From NCBI RefSeq assembly GCF_000818195.1, contig NZ_JTHL01000001.1:7399005-7431899 (forward strand): a DNA stretch of 32,895 nucleotides, written 5' to 3'. The first letter of the stretch is position 1, and each line of letters begins with the position of its first letter. Below are positions 16,416 to 23,917 of the stretch, piece after piece. The DNA is from Streptomyces sp. 150FB (GTDB lineage Bacteria > Actinomycetota > Actinomycetes > Streptomycetales > Streptomycetaceae). Made by a program: the position numbers and the translations under genes. The notes below the pieces were generated by a model. That model saw only the letters and a list, made by a program, of their open reading frames with translations, did not search any database and had not been told where the DNA came from.

Positions 16416-16941
16416 GACAGCGTTGTCCTTCCGACAGGTACCTCAAGGCGTCCGGGAGCGGACGCGTCCGCGTCTAGCAATACCAACAAGTTGAACGAGA
16501 AGAGAACACCCGAGAGTGTTACGAATTGACAAGGCCTCTGCCCGCCACGCGTCTCGCGCCCTCCTGGGGAGGGGTGTTGACCTGCGGGAAGGTGTGAATT
16601 GGGGGGAGCTGTCCGGGAGCCACACCAGCAATGTGACGACTGGCCGGAAAAGGGCGGGAGCCTTGTTCTGTGCCTGGCGTCCGAGGACGCCGAACTGCCC
16701 CCGGCCGGGGCCCGGTCGCGCGCGTATCCGTTCCGTATCAGCCGCGTGTCCGGCACGTACGCATATGCCGTGATGCGCCCCGCGCACACAACCGGAGCCG
16801 TCGCCACCTGTTCACGGCGCGTACGTTCCCGTACGCCCCCACCCGTGGCATGCTCTCCAACTGCACGCGGAACGAAGGAAGTTACCGCGCGGGACCGACC
16901 GGTCGGGACCCGCTTTGCCCGGCAGAGGTGAGGTGGTTCCC
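16416..16941. other. Gene-poor control region between the ugp-like operon and phoD
   Basis: No convincing gene is seen here. Next to the ugp-like start is an A+T-richer patch (16475-16530) holding the PHO-box-like repeat listed separately. Further on are three symmetric sites: GCGTCCGAGGACGC (16677-16690), CCCCGGCCGGGG (16699-16710) and GCGTAC-GTTCCC-GTACGC (16819-16836). The last follows a TGTTCACGG and could be an operator near the phoD-side promoter. None can be assigned to a regulator from sequence alone. Confidence 0.4.
16490..16507 (-). promoter_or_regulatory. Candidate PHO box upstream of the ugp-like operon
   Basis: On the minus strand GTTCTCT and GTTCAAC are spaced exactly 11 bp apart. 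Streptomyces PhoP binds direct repeats of a GTTCACC-like 7-mer every 11 bp. The two units match 5 and 6 of 7 positions. It lies about 75-92 bp before the TTG start, a reasonable place for activation. A third unit is not recognisable, so this is tentative. Confidence 0.4.
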
Positions 16942-17049
16942 ATGGAGGCGGACAACGGCCCCGCTCGCGGCGGTCAGGCTCACCTTCCCGGCCGCGAACC
17001 GGCGTTCAGCCGTACCGGACAGGGGACCCCTTACGGCCCGTTCGGTTGA
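16942..17049 (+). CDS. Possible 35-aa small protein or leader peptide upstream of phoD
   Basis: An ATG follows GAGGTGAGG with an 8-nt spacer from GAGG, one of the better ribosome-binding sites in this spacer. The frame closes at TGA 17047-17049. The peptide is hydrophilic and Gly/Pro-rich (start MEADNGPARGG, end GTPYGPFG), with no signal peptide. I do not recognise it. It lies 149 bp before phoD, so it could be a regulatory leader or chance. Confidence 0.3.
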   Translation: MEADNGPARGGQAHLPGREPAFSRTGQGTPYGPFG

Positions 17050-17198
17050 TACCACCGTGGCGCCCCGCGCCACCTGTGGAATTCCGACGGGTTACGTCCA
17101 TGTCCTGCTCCGTGCCAGGTCGTTCGGCGTCCACCTGGCCCCCCACTAATGAGCAGCGGCCGCCGGTTGATCCGAGGGCCCTGGAAGGAGCCTTGCAC

Positions 17199-18800
17199 GT
17201 GACAGAAGAAGAGTTTCCCAGACCGGCCGCGCGGCTGGCCCGGCGCCGTTTCCTCACCGTCACCGGCGCGGCGACAGCGCTGGCGTTCGCGAGCAACCTG
17301 CCCGGCGGGGCCGAGGCGAGTGCGGCGAGCCGCCTGCCCGGTGACCCGTTCACCCTCGGCGTCGCCTCCGGCGACCCGCTGCCCGACGCGGTCGTCATCT
17401 GGACCCGGCTGGCCCCCAAGCCGTACGAACCGCTGGGCGGCATGCCGTACAACGCGATGACCGTCGAGTGGCAGGTCGCCACCGACGAACGCTTCCGGCA
17501 CGTGGTGCGGTCAGGAAAGGCCGGCGCCCGGCCCGAGTACAGCTACAGCGTGCACGTCGACGTACGCGGCCTGAATCCCGACCGGCACTACTGGTACCGC
17601 TTCAAGGCCGACAAGCACCTGAGCCCCGTGGGCCGTACGAAGACCGCCCCGGCCCCCGGCCAGCGCGTCGACCACCTCACCTTCGCCGTCGCCTCCTGCC
17701 AGTCCTGGCCCGATGGTTACTACACGGCGCACTCGCACCTCGCCGACGAGAACGTCGACGCCGTGCTGTTCGTCGGCGACTACATATACGAGTACGGCAT
17801 CTCCACCGCCGGCGGGCTGCGCAACGTGAGCGACCCGGTGCCCGACCAGTTCCGCACCGAGGCCGACACGCTCGACCGCTACCGCCTGCAGTACGCCCTC
17901 TACAAGTCGGACCCGGATCTGCGCGCCGCGCACCAGAACGCGCCGTGGATCCCCACCTGGGACGACCACGAGGTGCAGGACAACTACGCGAACCTCACCT
18001 CCAGGACCAACGCTCCTGTCGAGGACTTCACGGTCCGGCGCGCGAGCGCCTACCGGGCCTACTGGGAGCACATGCCGCTGCGCTCGCCCGCGCCGCAGGG
18101 CCCCAACTACATGCTCTACCGCCGCTTCACCTTCGGCCGGCTGGCCGAGATCAACGTGCTGGACACTCGCCAGTACCGCGCCGACCAGGCATCGGGCGAC
18201 GGATGGCACCCGGACTCCCCGGAGAGCCTCGACCCGGCACGCGCCTTCGCCGGGGACCAGCAGCAGCGCTGGCTCTTCGACGGCATGCAGCGCTCGCACT
18301 CGACGTGGAACCTGCTCGCCAACCAGGTCGTGATGAGTCAGATGGACCTGGTGGACCCGAAGCTCGGGGACACCTACAACATGGACGCCTGGGACGGGTA
18401 CGCCGCCGAACAGAAGCGGATGCACGACGGGCTGGCCGCACTGCGCACGCGTAACCCCGTCGTCGTCACCGGCGATGTGCACGCCGCGTACGCCATGGAC
18501 ATGAAGCGCGACTTCGCCGACCCGGACTCGGAGACCTTCGGGGTCGAGCTGGTCGGCACCTCCATCAGCAGCGGCGGCAACGGCATGGAGGTCTCCGTCA
18601 ACGGACAGAACTTCCTCGACCACAACCCGCACCTGAAGCTCGTCAACGAGCGTCGCGGCTATCTGGTCGTCACGCTCACCCCGCACGAACTGCACGCGGA
18701 CTACCGGGCGGTGCCCTACATCGACCGGCCGGGGGCGCCCATCTCCACCGTCAAGTCGTTCACCGTCGAAGCCGGTAACCCCGGTCTGAACCCGGTATGA
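17199..18800 (+). CDS. phoD: PhoD-type secreted alkaline phosphatase/phosphodiesterase
   Basis: This 533-aa Tat-exported metallo-phosphatase uses GTG 17199, fixed by GGAAGGAG 8 nt upstream. The twin-arginine signal ARRRFLTVTG lies at residues 14-23, with likely cleavage near EASAAS. A PhoD N-terminal beta domain (about 45-155) is followed by the metallophosphatase domain. Fe/Ca ligand segments are C167 (VASCQSW), D194 (VGDYIYEYG), WDDHEVQDN with D255, D256, H257 and D261, and GDVHAAY with D426 and H428. PhoD enzymes release phosphate from mono- and diesters outside the cell and are classic PhoP targets under phosphate limitation. It is divergent from the ugp-like importer and followed after 10 bp by a discoidin-domain protein, probably co-transcribed. 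I could not find a clear PHO box just upstream. Confidence 0.92.
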   Translation: MTEEEFPRPAARLARRRFLTVTGAATALAFASNLPGGAEASAASRLPGDPFTLGVASGDPLPDAVVIWTRLAPKPYEPLGGMPYNAMTVEWQVATDERFRHVVRSGKAGARPEYSYSVHVDVRGLNPDRHYWYRFKADKHLSPVGRTKTAPAPGQRVDHLTFAVASCQSWPDGYYTAHSHLADENVDAVLFVGDYIYEYGISTAGGLRNVSDPVPDQFRTEADTLDRYRLQYALYKSDPDLRAAHQNAPWIPTWDDHEVQDNYANLTSRTNAPVEDFTVRRASAYRAYWEHMPLRSPAPQGPNYMLYRRFTFGRLAEINVLDTRQYRADQASGDGWHPDSPESLDPARAFAGDQQQRWLFDGMQRSHSTWNLLANQVVMSQMDLVDPKLGDTYNMDAWDGYAAEQKRMHDGLAALRTRNPVVVTGDVHAAYAMDMKRDFADPDSETFGVELVGTSISSGGNGMEVSVNGQNFLDHNPHLKLVNERRGYLVVTLTPHELHADYRAVPYIDRPGAPISTVKSFTVEAGNPGLNPV

Positions 18801-18810
18801 GGGGGATTCC

Positions 18811-19698
18811 ATGCTGAAGACACTCAGAAGCAGGGTGGCGGGGATGTCCCGCCACCGCGTCTTCGCCGTCGTGGCCGCCACCGTCCTGCTGGTGACGCTC
18901 GGCGGTACGGCGCCCGCCATGGCCGGCAGTTCGGCGGCCTCGCGGCTGACGCTCGCCGCCGACGTCGACCAGGTGACGGTGAACCCGATCCCGTGCGCCA
19001 CGCAGGGGTTCCAGCTCCAGTTCGGCAACCCGGGCCACTCGGACGTCTACGCGGACGCCTTCATCGACGCGCCGGCGCCGCTGAAGCTCTCCCGGACACT
19101 GGTCTCCAGCTACCTGCCGGCCGGCTACACGCTCAAGGTGCAGATCGCGGTGAGCGCCCCGCGCGACACCAAGCCCGGCACCTACACCATCGGTGTCCGC
19201 TCCGGCAGCACGCGGATGTCGCTGCCGGTCCAGGTCGAGCCGGCGCCGGTGAACGACACGGGCAACCTGGCCAGGTACATGACGGTCGCGGCCTCCTCGG
19301 AGAACCTGCCGACCTACCCCGCCTGCGGTGCGATCGACGGTGACACGAACTCCGACCACTGGGGGACGACCACCGGCTGGAACGACTCGACCAAGGGTTC
19401 CTTCCCGGACTGGATCCAGGTGACCTTCGACAAGCCGGAGAACGTCGGCCGGGTGGACCTCTACACGCTCGACTCCGTCAAGTACCCGGCGAGCCGGTAC
19501 GGCCTGCGGGACTGGGACGTGCAGCTCCAGGTCGGAGGCGTCTGGCAGACCGTCGCCCAGGTACGGGGCAATGTGGCGGGCAAGGTCAGCTCGGCCTTCC
19601 CGGCGCAGTCGGCGACCGCCATGCGGGTGGAGACGCAGGCCAGTAACGAGGGGCTGACGTACTCGCGGATCGTGGAGCTGGAGGCTTACGCCTCCTGA
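18811..19698 (+). CDS. Secreted discoidin (F5/8 type C) domain protein in the phoD operon
   Basis: This 295-aa secreted protein is encoded 10 bp after phoD, with GAGGGGG before its ATG. The signal peptide runs to about AMAGSS (residue 40). A beta-sandwich, NEW3/CARDB-like domain (about 45-145) contains PAGYTLKVQIAVSAPRDTKPGTYTIGVRSG. A discoidin-like domain (about 150-295) follows, with GNLARYMTVAASSENLPTYPACGAIDGDTNSDHWG and DWIQVTFDKPENVGRVDLYTL. Such domains bind carbohydrates or lipids. No catalytic motif is seen, so it may target PhoD, or the cell surface, to a substrate; that is inference. A strong terminator hairpin follows. Confidence 0.8.
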   Translation: MLKTLRSRVAGMSRHRVFAVVAATVLLVTLGGTAPAMAGSSAASRLTLAADVDQVTVNPIPCATQGFQLQFGNPGHSDVYADAFIDAPAPLKLSRTLVSSYLPAGYTLKVQIAVSAPRDTKPGTYTIGVRSGSTRMSLPVQVEPAPVNDTGNLARYMTVAASSENLPTYPACGAIDGDTNSDHWGTTTGWNDSTKGSFPDWIQVTFDKPENVGRVDLYTLDSVKYPASRYGLRDWDVQLQVGGVWQTVAQVRGNVAGKVSSAFPAQSATAMRVETQASNEGLTYSRIVELEAYAS

Positions 19699-19727
19699 GT
19701 GGACCGTGGCGGCGTGGGCCGCTTGCC

Positions 19728-19776
19728 ACAGCCGTGGCCGGGACGGGGTGTGACGACCTGTCCCGGCCACGGCTGT
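19728..19776 (+). terminator. Strong hairpin terminator after the phoD operon
   Basis: A perfect 17-bp inverted repeat (19728-19744 with 19760-19776) encloses a 15-nt loop, starting 30 nt after the stop codon. Confidence 0.85.
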
Positions 19777-19780
19777 CGGG

Positions 19781-19829
19781 GTTTCGGTGTGTGCGGCGTT
19801 TCGGTGTGGGGCGTTTCGGTGTGTGGGGC
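19781..19829. repeat. GTTTCGGTGTG minisatellite, three copies
   Basis: Three direct copies of GTTTCGGTGTG plus a G-rich spacer lie at 19781-19797, 19798-19812 and 19813-19829, with units of 17, 15 and 17 bp. A looser run of GATACGG-like repeats follows at about 19859-19917. The region between the terminator and the next gene is built mainly from these repeats. Confidence 0.8.
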
Positions 19830-19996
19830 CGGCCGCGCGGTCGGGCAGTCGGCCGGGGAGGATACGCGGCGGATACGGCGGGATATGTCGCTGATACGGC
19901 CCGGATACGGCCGGGCGGGCAGGATTTTCCCACAGCCGAAGCGCTGTGCGAGCGGCGTCCGAGCGGGCGCCCCGCATCGAGAATCCAAGGAGCGTC

Positions 19997-20218
19997 ATGA
20001 GGTTACGTAACCCCCTGCTCGGCCTTCTCGTCCTCGTCGCCGTTCTCTGCGCGGGAGCGGTGGGTCTCGCGGCACCGGCCGGGGCGGCGCCGGCCGCCGT
20101 CGCCGAGTGCGTCAATACCAGGCCACCGTCCATTGCTGACCCGGACCCGCTGCCCGCGCCGTTCGCTGGTCTCGCACAGGTTCTTGGTCCATACTGCCCG
20201 CCGTGGAGCAGCGCGTAG
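19997..20218 (+). CDS. Small secreted 73-aa protein with a TTA codon
   Basis: AAGGAG lies 4 nt before the ATG. The product starts MRLRNPLLGLLVLVAVLCAG and has a clear Sec signal with likely cleavage after PAGA (about residue 29). This leaves a mature peptide of about 43 aa with two Cys (AECVN and PYCPPW) that could form one disulfide. Codon 3 is TTA (20003-20005), implying dependence on the bldA tRNA at the very start of translation. The family is not recognised. The end overlaps the next gene by 16 nt. The good ribosome-binding site and signal peptide support a real gene, but the second half could simply be the promoter of the next one. Confidence 0.55.
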   Translation: MRLRNPLLGLLVLVAVLCAGAVGLAAPAGAAPAAVAECVNTRPPSIADPDPLPAPFAGLAQVLGPYCPPWSSA

Positions 20219-20721
20219 ATTCGAATGACCCGCCCGAGTACGCCGTCGGGACCGACCCGGCGTACGTCCCTGGCTTTGTGGTCCCCGCCCCTGATGGGAC
20301 GGGCATCGCGGACCTGGAGAAGACCGAGGAGCGAAAGCCTGACAGTGCCGTCCCTCACGACGACTCCCCGGAGGACGTCCTCGTAGAAGAGGCCGCCGAC
20401 GGTGAGGAAGCCGCAGTAGATGACACAGAGGAGAGGGCGGAGAGCCCCGTCTTCGAAGTCAGTGACCGTCGCGGTTCGATCGCCGCGGACCGCGACGGCG
20501 TCCGATTCCGGCTGGACGACCAGGAGGCCGAATTCCTCTGGGAGGAGATCGGCGCCGTCGAGACGAAGTCGGCTCGATTCGGCCGCAGGTTCACGGTCAC
20601 GGTCCACCTGTCGGCCCGGCGGTGGTTCGACGCCGAGGTCGACGCGGAGGCCCGGGGGCAGCTCAAGGAGTGGACGGCGGAACTCGACAAAGTCCTGGAC
20701 GTCTACTTCGAGGGAGCCTGA
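20203..20721 (+). CDS. Conserved-looking acidic 172-aa protein, possible PH-like C-terminal domain
   Basis: GTG 20203 opens a 172-aa product with no signal peptide. Residues about 1-85 are very acidic and probably disordered (EEAADGEEAAVDDTEERAE). Residues about 86-172 are predicted beta strands plus a final helix (FEVSDRRGSIAADRDGVRF, FLWEEIGAVETKSARFGRRF, QLKEWTAELDKVLDVYF), resembling a small PH-like fold. No Shine-Dalgarno is visible. CATACT lies 7-12 nt upstream of the GTG and could be a -10 for a leaderless transcript. Function unknown. Confidence 0.7.
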   Translation: MEQRVDSNDPPEYAVGTDPAYVPGFVVPAPDGTGIADLEKTEERKPDSAVPHDDSPEDVLVEEAADGEEAAVDDTEERAESPVFEVSDRRGSIAADRDGVRFRLDDQEAEFLWEEIGAVETKSARFGRRFTVTVHLSARRWFDAEVDAEARGQLKEWTAELDKVLDVYFEGA

Positions 20722-20730
20722 AACAGCCCG

Positions 20731-20820
20731 ACCTGTCCTGACCTGTCCTGACCGGAATCGACCCGACCAGTACTTGTCCGTACCTGTCCGTACCCGTCCT
20801 GATCTCGTCCTGATCCCGTT
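20731..20820. repeat. Degenerate 10-bp tandem array between the acidic protein and the DUF6629-like gene
   Basis: ACCTGTCCTG is perfectly duplicated at 20731-20750. Related 10-mers follow at 20771-20780 (TACTTGTCCG), 20781-20790 (TACCTGTCCG) and 20791-20800 (TACCCGTCCT). Looser copies run to about 20820. The period is one DNA helical turn. Confidence 0.7.
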
Positions 20821-20921
20821 CACCCGGTAGGACCCGGCAAGAAGAGCGGGCAGGCGGCGAGCGCCGTAGCGTGCCCAGGGAAAAGATCGATCCGCGCGAC
20901 TCTGGATCCCCGGGTGACGCC

Positions 20922-21581
20922 ATGTGCTGGAGTGCCACCGCCGACCTTGTGGCGGGTACCGGCATCGCGGCGATCGGCGTGGCGTGTGTCGTGCGTCTGC
21001 GGCGAGCACGCGATCTGCCGCTCGCCGCGCTGCCGCTGCTCCTCGGGGCGCACCAGATCGTCGAGTCCGTGATCTGGCGCTCCGACGGGGGTTCGGGGCC
21101 CGCCACGGTCGTCTGGGCCGCCATCGCTCTTCCTCTGCTGGCGCTGTGGGTGCCGCTGGGGGTGGCGTGTGCGGTGCCGCTCCACACGCGGCGGTGGCTG
21201 CTCGTCCCTCTCGTGGCGGGTGCCGCGACCGCCACGGTCCTCGCGTACTGCCTCGCTGTCCGTCCCGTACGGGCCGAGGTGCGGGGGCACACCCTCGGAT
21301 ACGCGGTCGACGTGCCGCTCCCCGGGCTGGTCGTCGCCGGGTATCTGCTGGCCACCGTGGGCTCGTTGCTGCTGGCCGGTGACCGCCGGCTGACGCTGCT
21401 CGGTGTGCTGACCGGCGCCGGGGCGGTGATCTGTGTGGCGGTGTGGCGGGCGGAGTTCATCTCGACCTGGTGCGCCGTCGCGGCAGTGTGCTCGGTCGTG
21501 CTGTTCGGCTGGGCGGGCCGGCGCCCGCTGCCCGCACCAGGGGGCGCGTCCCCGTCCTCCGTGGACAGGACGGGGACCTGA
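20922..21581 (+). CDS. DUF6629-like integral membrane protein
   Basis: This 219-aa membrane protein begins at ATG 20922 with MCWSATADLVAGTGIAAIGVACVVRLRRARDLP in consecutive segments, a start I associate with the Streptomyces DUF6629 family. About seven hydrophobic helices follow, with LLLGAHQIVESVIW, WAAIALPLLALWVPLGVA and VICVAVWRAEFISTWCAVAAVCSVVLFGW. HQIVE and E/W residues inside helices are conserved-looking polar positions. No transport or enzyme motif is known to me. The Shine-Dalgarno is weak (GGGTGA). The last codons contain a terminator hairpin. It converges with the GH36 gene. Confidence 0.75.
   Translation: MCWSATADLVAGTGIAAIGVACVVRLRRARDLPLAALPLLLGAHQIVESVIWRSDGGSGPATVVWAAIALPLLALWVPLGVACAVPLHTRRWLLVPLVAGAATATVLAYCLAVRPVRAEVRGHTLGYAVDVPLPGLVVAGYLLATVGSLLLAGDRRLTLLGVLTGAGAVICVAVWRAEFISTWCAVAAVCSVVLFGWAGRRPLPAPGGASPSSVDRTGT
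21548..21577. terminator. Hairpin overlapping the 3' end of the DUF6629-like gene
   Basis: A perfect 11-bp inverted repeat (GTCCCCGTCCT at 21548-21558, AGGACGGGGAC at 21567-21577) encloses 8 nt and lies within the last ten codons. It sits between convergent genes and could act in both directions. Confidence 0.7.
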
Positions 21582-21609
21582 ACCGTGAGCCGGGTCCTGC
21601 CCGGTGGGC

Positions 21610-23739
21610 CTACGGCGTCGGTATCCGGACCAGGTGCACGGCGGCGCTGGCCCAGTCGCCCGACGGCAGTTCCGGCAGGAGGCCGTACCCGGTCAGTACG
21701 GCCCCGTGGTGGACGGCTCCGGTGGCGGCGTCGCGGTAGCGGGCGGTGGGGTCGAGGCCGGTGAGCCTGACGGGCGGCAGGGGAGCCGCGTAGCGCGGTG
21801 TCCGCTGCCAGGTCAGCAGCAGCGCCTCGCTCAGGTCGGCGGCCGTGTACTGCACGCACGTCGATCCGTCGCCGCCGGGGCCGCGCAGCCGGGCCTGCGA
21901 ACCGTGCTGCACGAGATGGCGCACGGACTTGTAGGCGTCGATCAGGGTCGCGCCTTCGGCGAGTTCACTCTCCGACCACTTGGTGAGGTCGCCTCCCACA
22001 CCCAGCACTCCGGCCATGGCGACATGGAAGCGGAAGCGCAGCGGCACGGACCGGGCGGTGTGCTGGTTCGGTACGTCGGTCACCCAGGTGGCCATGGTCC
22101 GCGCCGGGTAGATCTGGCTGAATCCGTGCTGGACGGCCACGCGGTCGGCGGCGTCGGTGTTGTCCGAGGGCCAGGCCTGGTCGGTACGGGAGAGGATCCC
22201 CAGGTCGACCCGGCCGCCGCCGCCGCTGCACGACTCGATCCGCAGGCCGGGGTGGTCGGCGCGGAGCCGGTCGATGACCTCGTACAGGTGGTCCACGTAC
22301 CGCGTCCACAGCAGGTCGGCGCCGTCCGCCCGGTCGGGCCAGCCCGCCTCGCTGAACGCGCGGTTCATGTCCCACTTGAGGAAGTCGATGGAGTGATCGG
22401 CCACCAGCCGGGTCAGCCAGCCGTAGGCCCAGTCGGCGACGTCGCGGCGGGCGAAGTTGAGTACGAGTTGGTTGCGCAGCTCGCTGCGGGTGCGCCCCGG
22501 GACGTGGAGCACCCAGTCGGGGTGCGCGCGGTACAGGTCGCTGTCCGGGTTGACCATCTCCGGCTCCACCCACAGGCCGAAGCGCATCCCCAGGCGGTGC
22601 ACCTCGTCGACGAGAGGGGTGAGCCCGTTGGCGAAGGCGTCCGGTGACACCGTCCAGTCGCCGAGCCCGGCGTGGTCGCTGCGCCGTGCGCCGAACCAGC
22701 CGTCGTCGACGACGTACAGCTCCACGCCGAGGGCGGCGGCCCGGGCGGCGAGCGCCTTCTGACCGTCCTCGCCGAGGTCGTAACCGGTCGCCTCCCACGA
22801 GTTGTAGAGCACCGGCCGCACCTCGTCCGGATACGGCAGTACGTGGGCGAGCGTGTACGCGTGCCAGGCCCGGCTGGCCGCGCCGAAGCCGCCCTCGGTG
22901 TACAGGCCGGCGTAGGCGGGGGTGGTGAACTCCCCTCCCGGGGGGAGCGGCAGGGCCGTACCGTCATGGCCGGCGCCGCCGGTGAAAGCGGCCCTGCCGT
23001 CGGGGGTGCGCTGCACCGTCACCCGCCAGCTCCCGCTCCACGCGAGGGCCGCGCTCCACACCTGGCCGTGGTCCTCGCCCGCCCCGCCCGCGTCGAGCAT
23101 CACCCAGGGGTTCGCGTGGTGGCTGGTGACGCCGCGCCGGCTGGTGAGGACCGTCTCGCCGAACGCCAGCCGCTCGCGGTGCAGTTGGGTCTCCGCCGCC
23201 CACTGCCCCGTGACATGGCTGAGCCGGTAGTCGTCCCGGGCCGGCAGCGTCCAGCCGGCGGAATCGGCCCGCAGCAGGGTCACGGTCTCGTCGCCGTCGT
23301 TGCGCAGGACCGTCCAGCGCTCGACGACATCGCTGTCCTCGTGGACCCGGTAGTGAAGGGTCACCCGCAGCGGGTGGACGCGGTCCGTGAACTCAAGCGC
23401 CAACTCGCTCCGGCCCGGGGAGGTTTCATCGACCCGGTGGCCGACCGGCCGCCACTCGAAGGCGCGGCTGCCGTCGGCGAAACGCACCTGGAGGGACGGG
23501 CATCCGTAGCGGGTCCCGCCGTCGACGGGAAGCTCCTCACCGGCCGGCGCCCTTCCCTCGAAGCTGCTGGCGGGCGGCGCCGCGGGCGTGACGAACTGCC
23601 GCGCCTCGTCGAGGGTCAGCCGCGGTCCCCACGCGAGGTGACAGGGCGCGCCCGTCTCGTCGACGCGCAGCGCGTACGACGTGCGGGGAGTGGAGAGCAG
23701 CCAGACCCCGGTGTCCGGGGCGAAGGAGATCACAGGCAT
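21610..23739 (-). CDS. GH36 alpha-galactosidase (cytosolic)
   Basis: This 709-aa enzyme releases terminal alpha-galactose from oligosaccharides such as raffinose or melibiose. It has no signal peptide, so it should be cytosolic and act on imported sugars. An N-terminal beta-supersandwich (about 1-270) is followed by a TIM barrel (about 290-620) with LYNSWEATGYD, ELYVVDDGWFGARRSDHAGLGDW and FGLWVEPEMVNPDSD. The nucleophile is D457 in FLKWDMNR; ESCSGGGGRVDLGIL follows, and the acid/base is expected at D526 in WPSDNTDA. A C-terminal beta domain closes the protein. Length is normal for GH36 (about 700-730). ATG 23739 is preceded by GTGAGG. It is transcribed away from the ROK regulator and probably shares its control region. 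Confidence 0.93.
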   Translation of the reverse strand: MPVISFAPDTGVWLLSTPRTSYALRVDETGAPCHLAWGPRLTLDEARQFVTPAAPPASSFEGRAPAGEELPVDGGTRYGCPSLQVRFADGSRAFEWRPVGHRVDETSPGRSELALEFTDRVHPLRVTLHYRVHEDSDVVERWTVLRNDGDETVTLLRADSAGWTLPARDDYRLSHVTGQWAAETQLHRERLAFGETVLTSRRGVTSHHANPWVMLDAGGAGEDHGQVWSAALAWSGSWRVTVQRTPDGRAAFTGGAGHDGTALPLPPGGEFTTPAYAGLYTEGGFGAASRAWHAYTLAHVLPYPDEVRPVLYNSWEATGYDLGEDGQKALAARAAALGVELYVVDDGWFGARRSDHAGLGDWTVSPDAFANGLTPLVDEVHRLGMRFGLWVEPEMVNPDSDLYRAHPDWVLHVPGRTRSELRNQLVLNFARRDVADWAYGWLTRLVADHSIDFLKWDMNRAFSEAGWPDRADGADLLWTRYVDHLYEVIDRLRADHPGLRIESCSGGGGRVDLGILSRTDQAWPSDNTDAADRVAVQHGFSQIYPARTMATWVTDVPNQHTARSVPLRFRFHVAMAGVLGVGGDLTKWSESELAEGATLIDAYKSVRHLVQHGSQARLRGPGGDGSTCVQYTAADLSEALLLTWQRTPRYAAPLPPVRLTGLDPTARYRDAATGAVHHGAVLTGYGLLPELPSGDWASAAVHLVRIPTP

Positions 23740-23800
23740 GGATCCTCACGTTCGGGTAGCGCGGGGGAGCAGTGGGAAGCCAACAGCCCCTTCGATCACC

Positions 23801-23806
23801 TGTCAA
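23801..23806 (-). promoter_or_regulatory. Candidate -35 element of the GH36 gene
   Basis: A perfect TTGACA on the minus strand is followed after 17 bp by TTGGCT, a weak -10, about 60 bp before the ATG. It overlaps the short inverted repeat CTGTC...GACAG (23800-23816), so a repressor bound there would block it. Confidence 0.45.
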
Positions 23807-23821
23807 CACCAGACAGTCGTC

Positions 23822-23835
23822 TCGCATTTGTGCGA
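23822..23835. promoter_or_regulatory. Candidate ROK operator
   Basis: TCGCA-TTTG-TGCGA is a perfect 5-bp inverted repeat with a 4-bp centre, placed between the divergent GH36 and ROK promoters. The position suits autoregulation and GH36 control, but there is no consensus here to compare it with. Confidence 0.4.
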
Positions 23836-23881
23836 TTCGACCCCTCTGAGGTGCTACTTCGAATGGAGCTTGCTTCTTTCA

Positions 23882-23910
23882 TTGACAGAGGAAAAGAACC
23901 CACCTACGTT
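23882..23910 (+). promoter_or_regulatory. Promoter of the ROK-ABC-GH operon, predicted leaderless start
   Basis: TTGACA (23882-23887), a 17-bp spacer, and TACGTT (23905-23910) form a near-consensus housekeeping promoter. The ATG of the ROK gene begins 8 nt after the -10, so transcription should start at or beside the A of the ATG. No Shine-Dalgarno precedes the ATG, in agreement with a leaderless mRNA. Confidence 0.7.
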
Positions 23911-23917
23911 TCCGGCC

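Noticed and set aside
16810..16840. PHO box for phoD at TGTTCACGG
   Set aside because: Only the first 7-mer resembles the unit; the next positions at 11-bp steps match poorly. Kept only as a palindrome note.
16670..17149. 159-codon plus-strand frame in the ugpA-phoD spacer
   Set aside because: No ribosome-binding site, basic low-complexity product and no domain; it overlaps probable promoter sequence.
19728..19917. CRISPR-like array
   Set aside because: The inverted repeat is a single terminator and the short direct repeats are contiguous, without unique spacers or cas genes.
18760..21009. 749-codon minus-strand frame across the discoidin gene, its terminator and downstream genes
   Set aside because: It spans several real plus-strand genes, a terminator and repeats, and its product has no recognisable domain.
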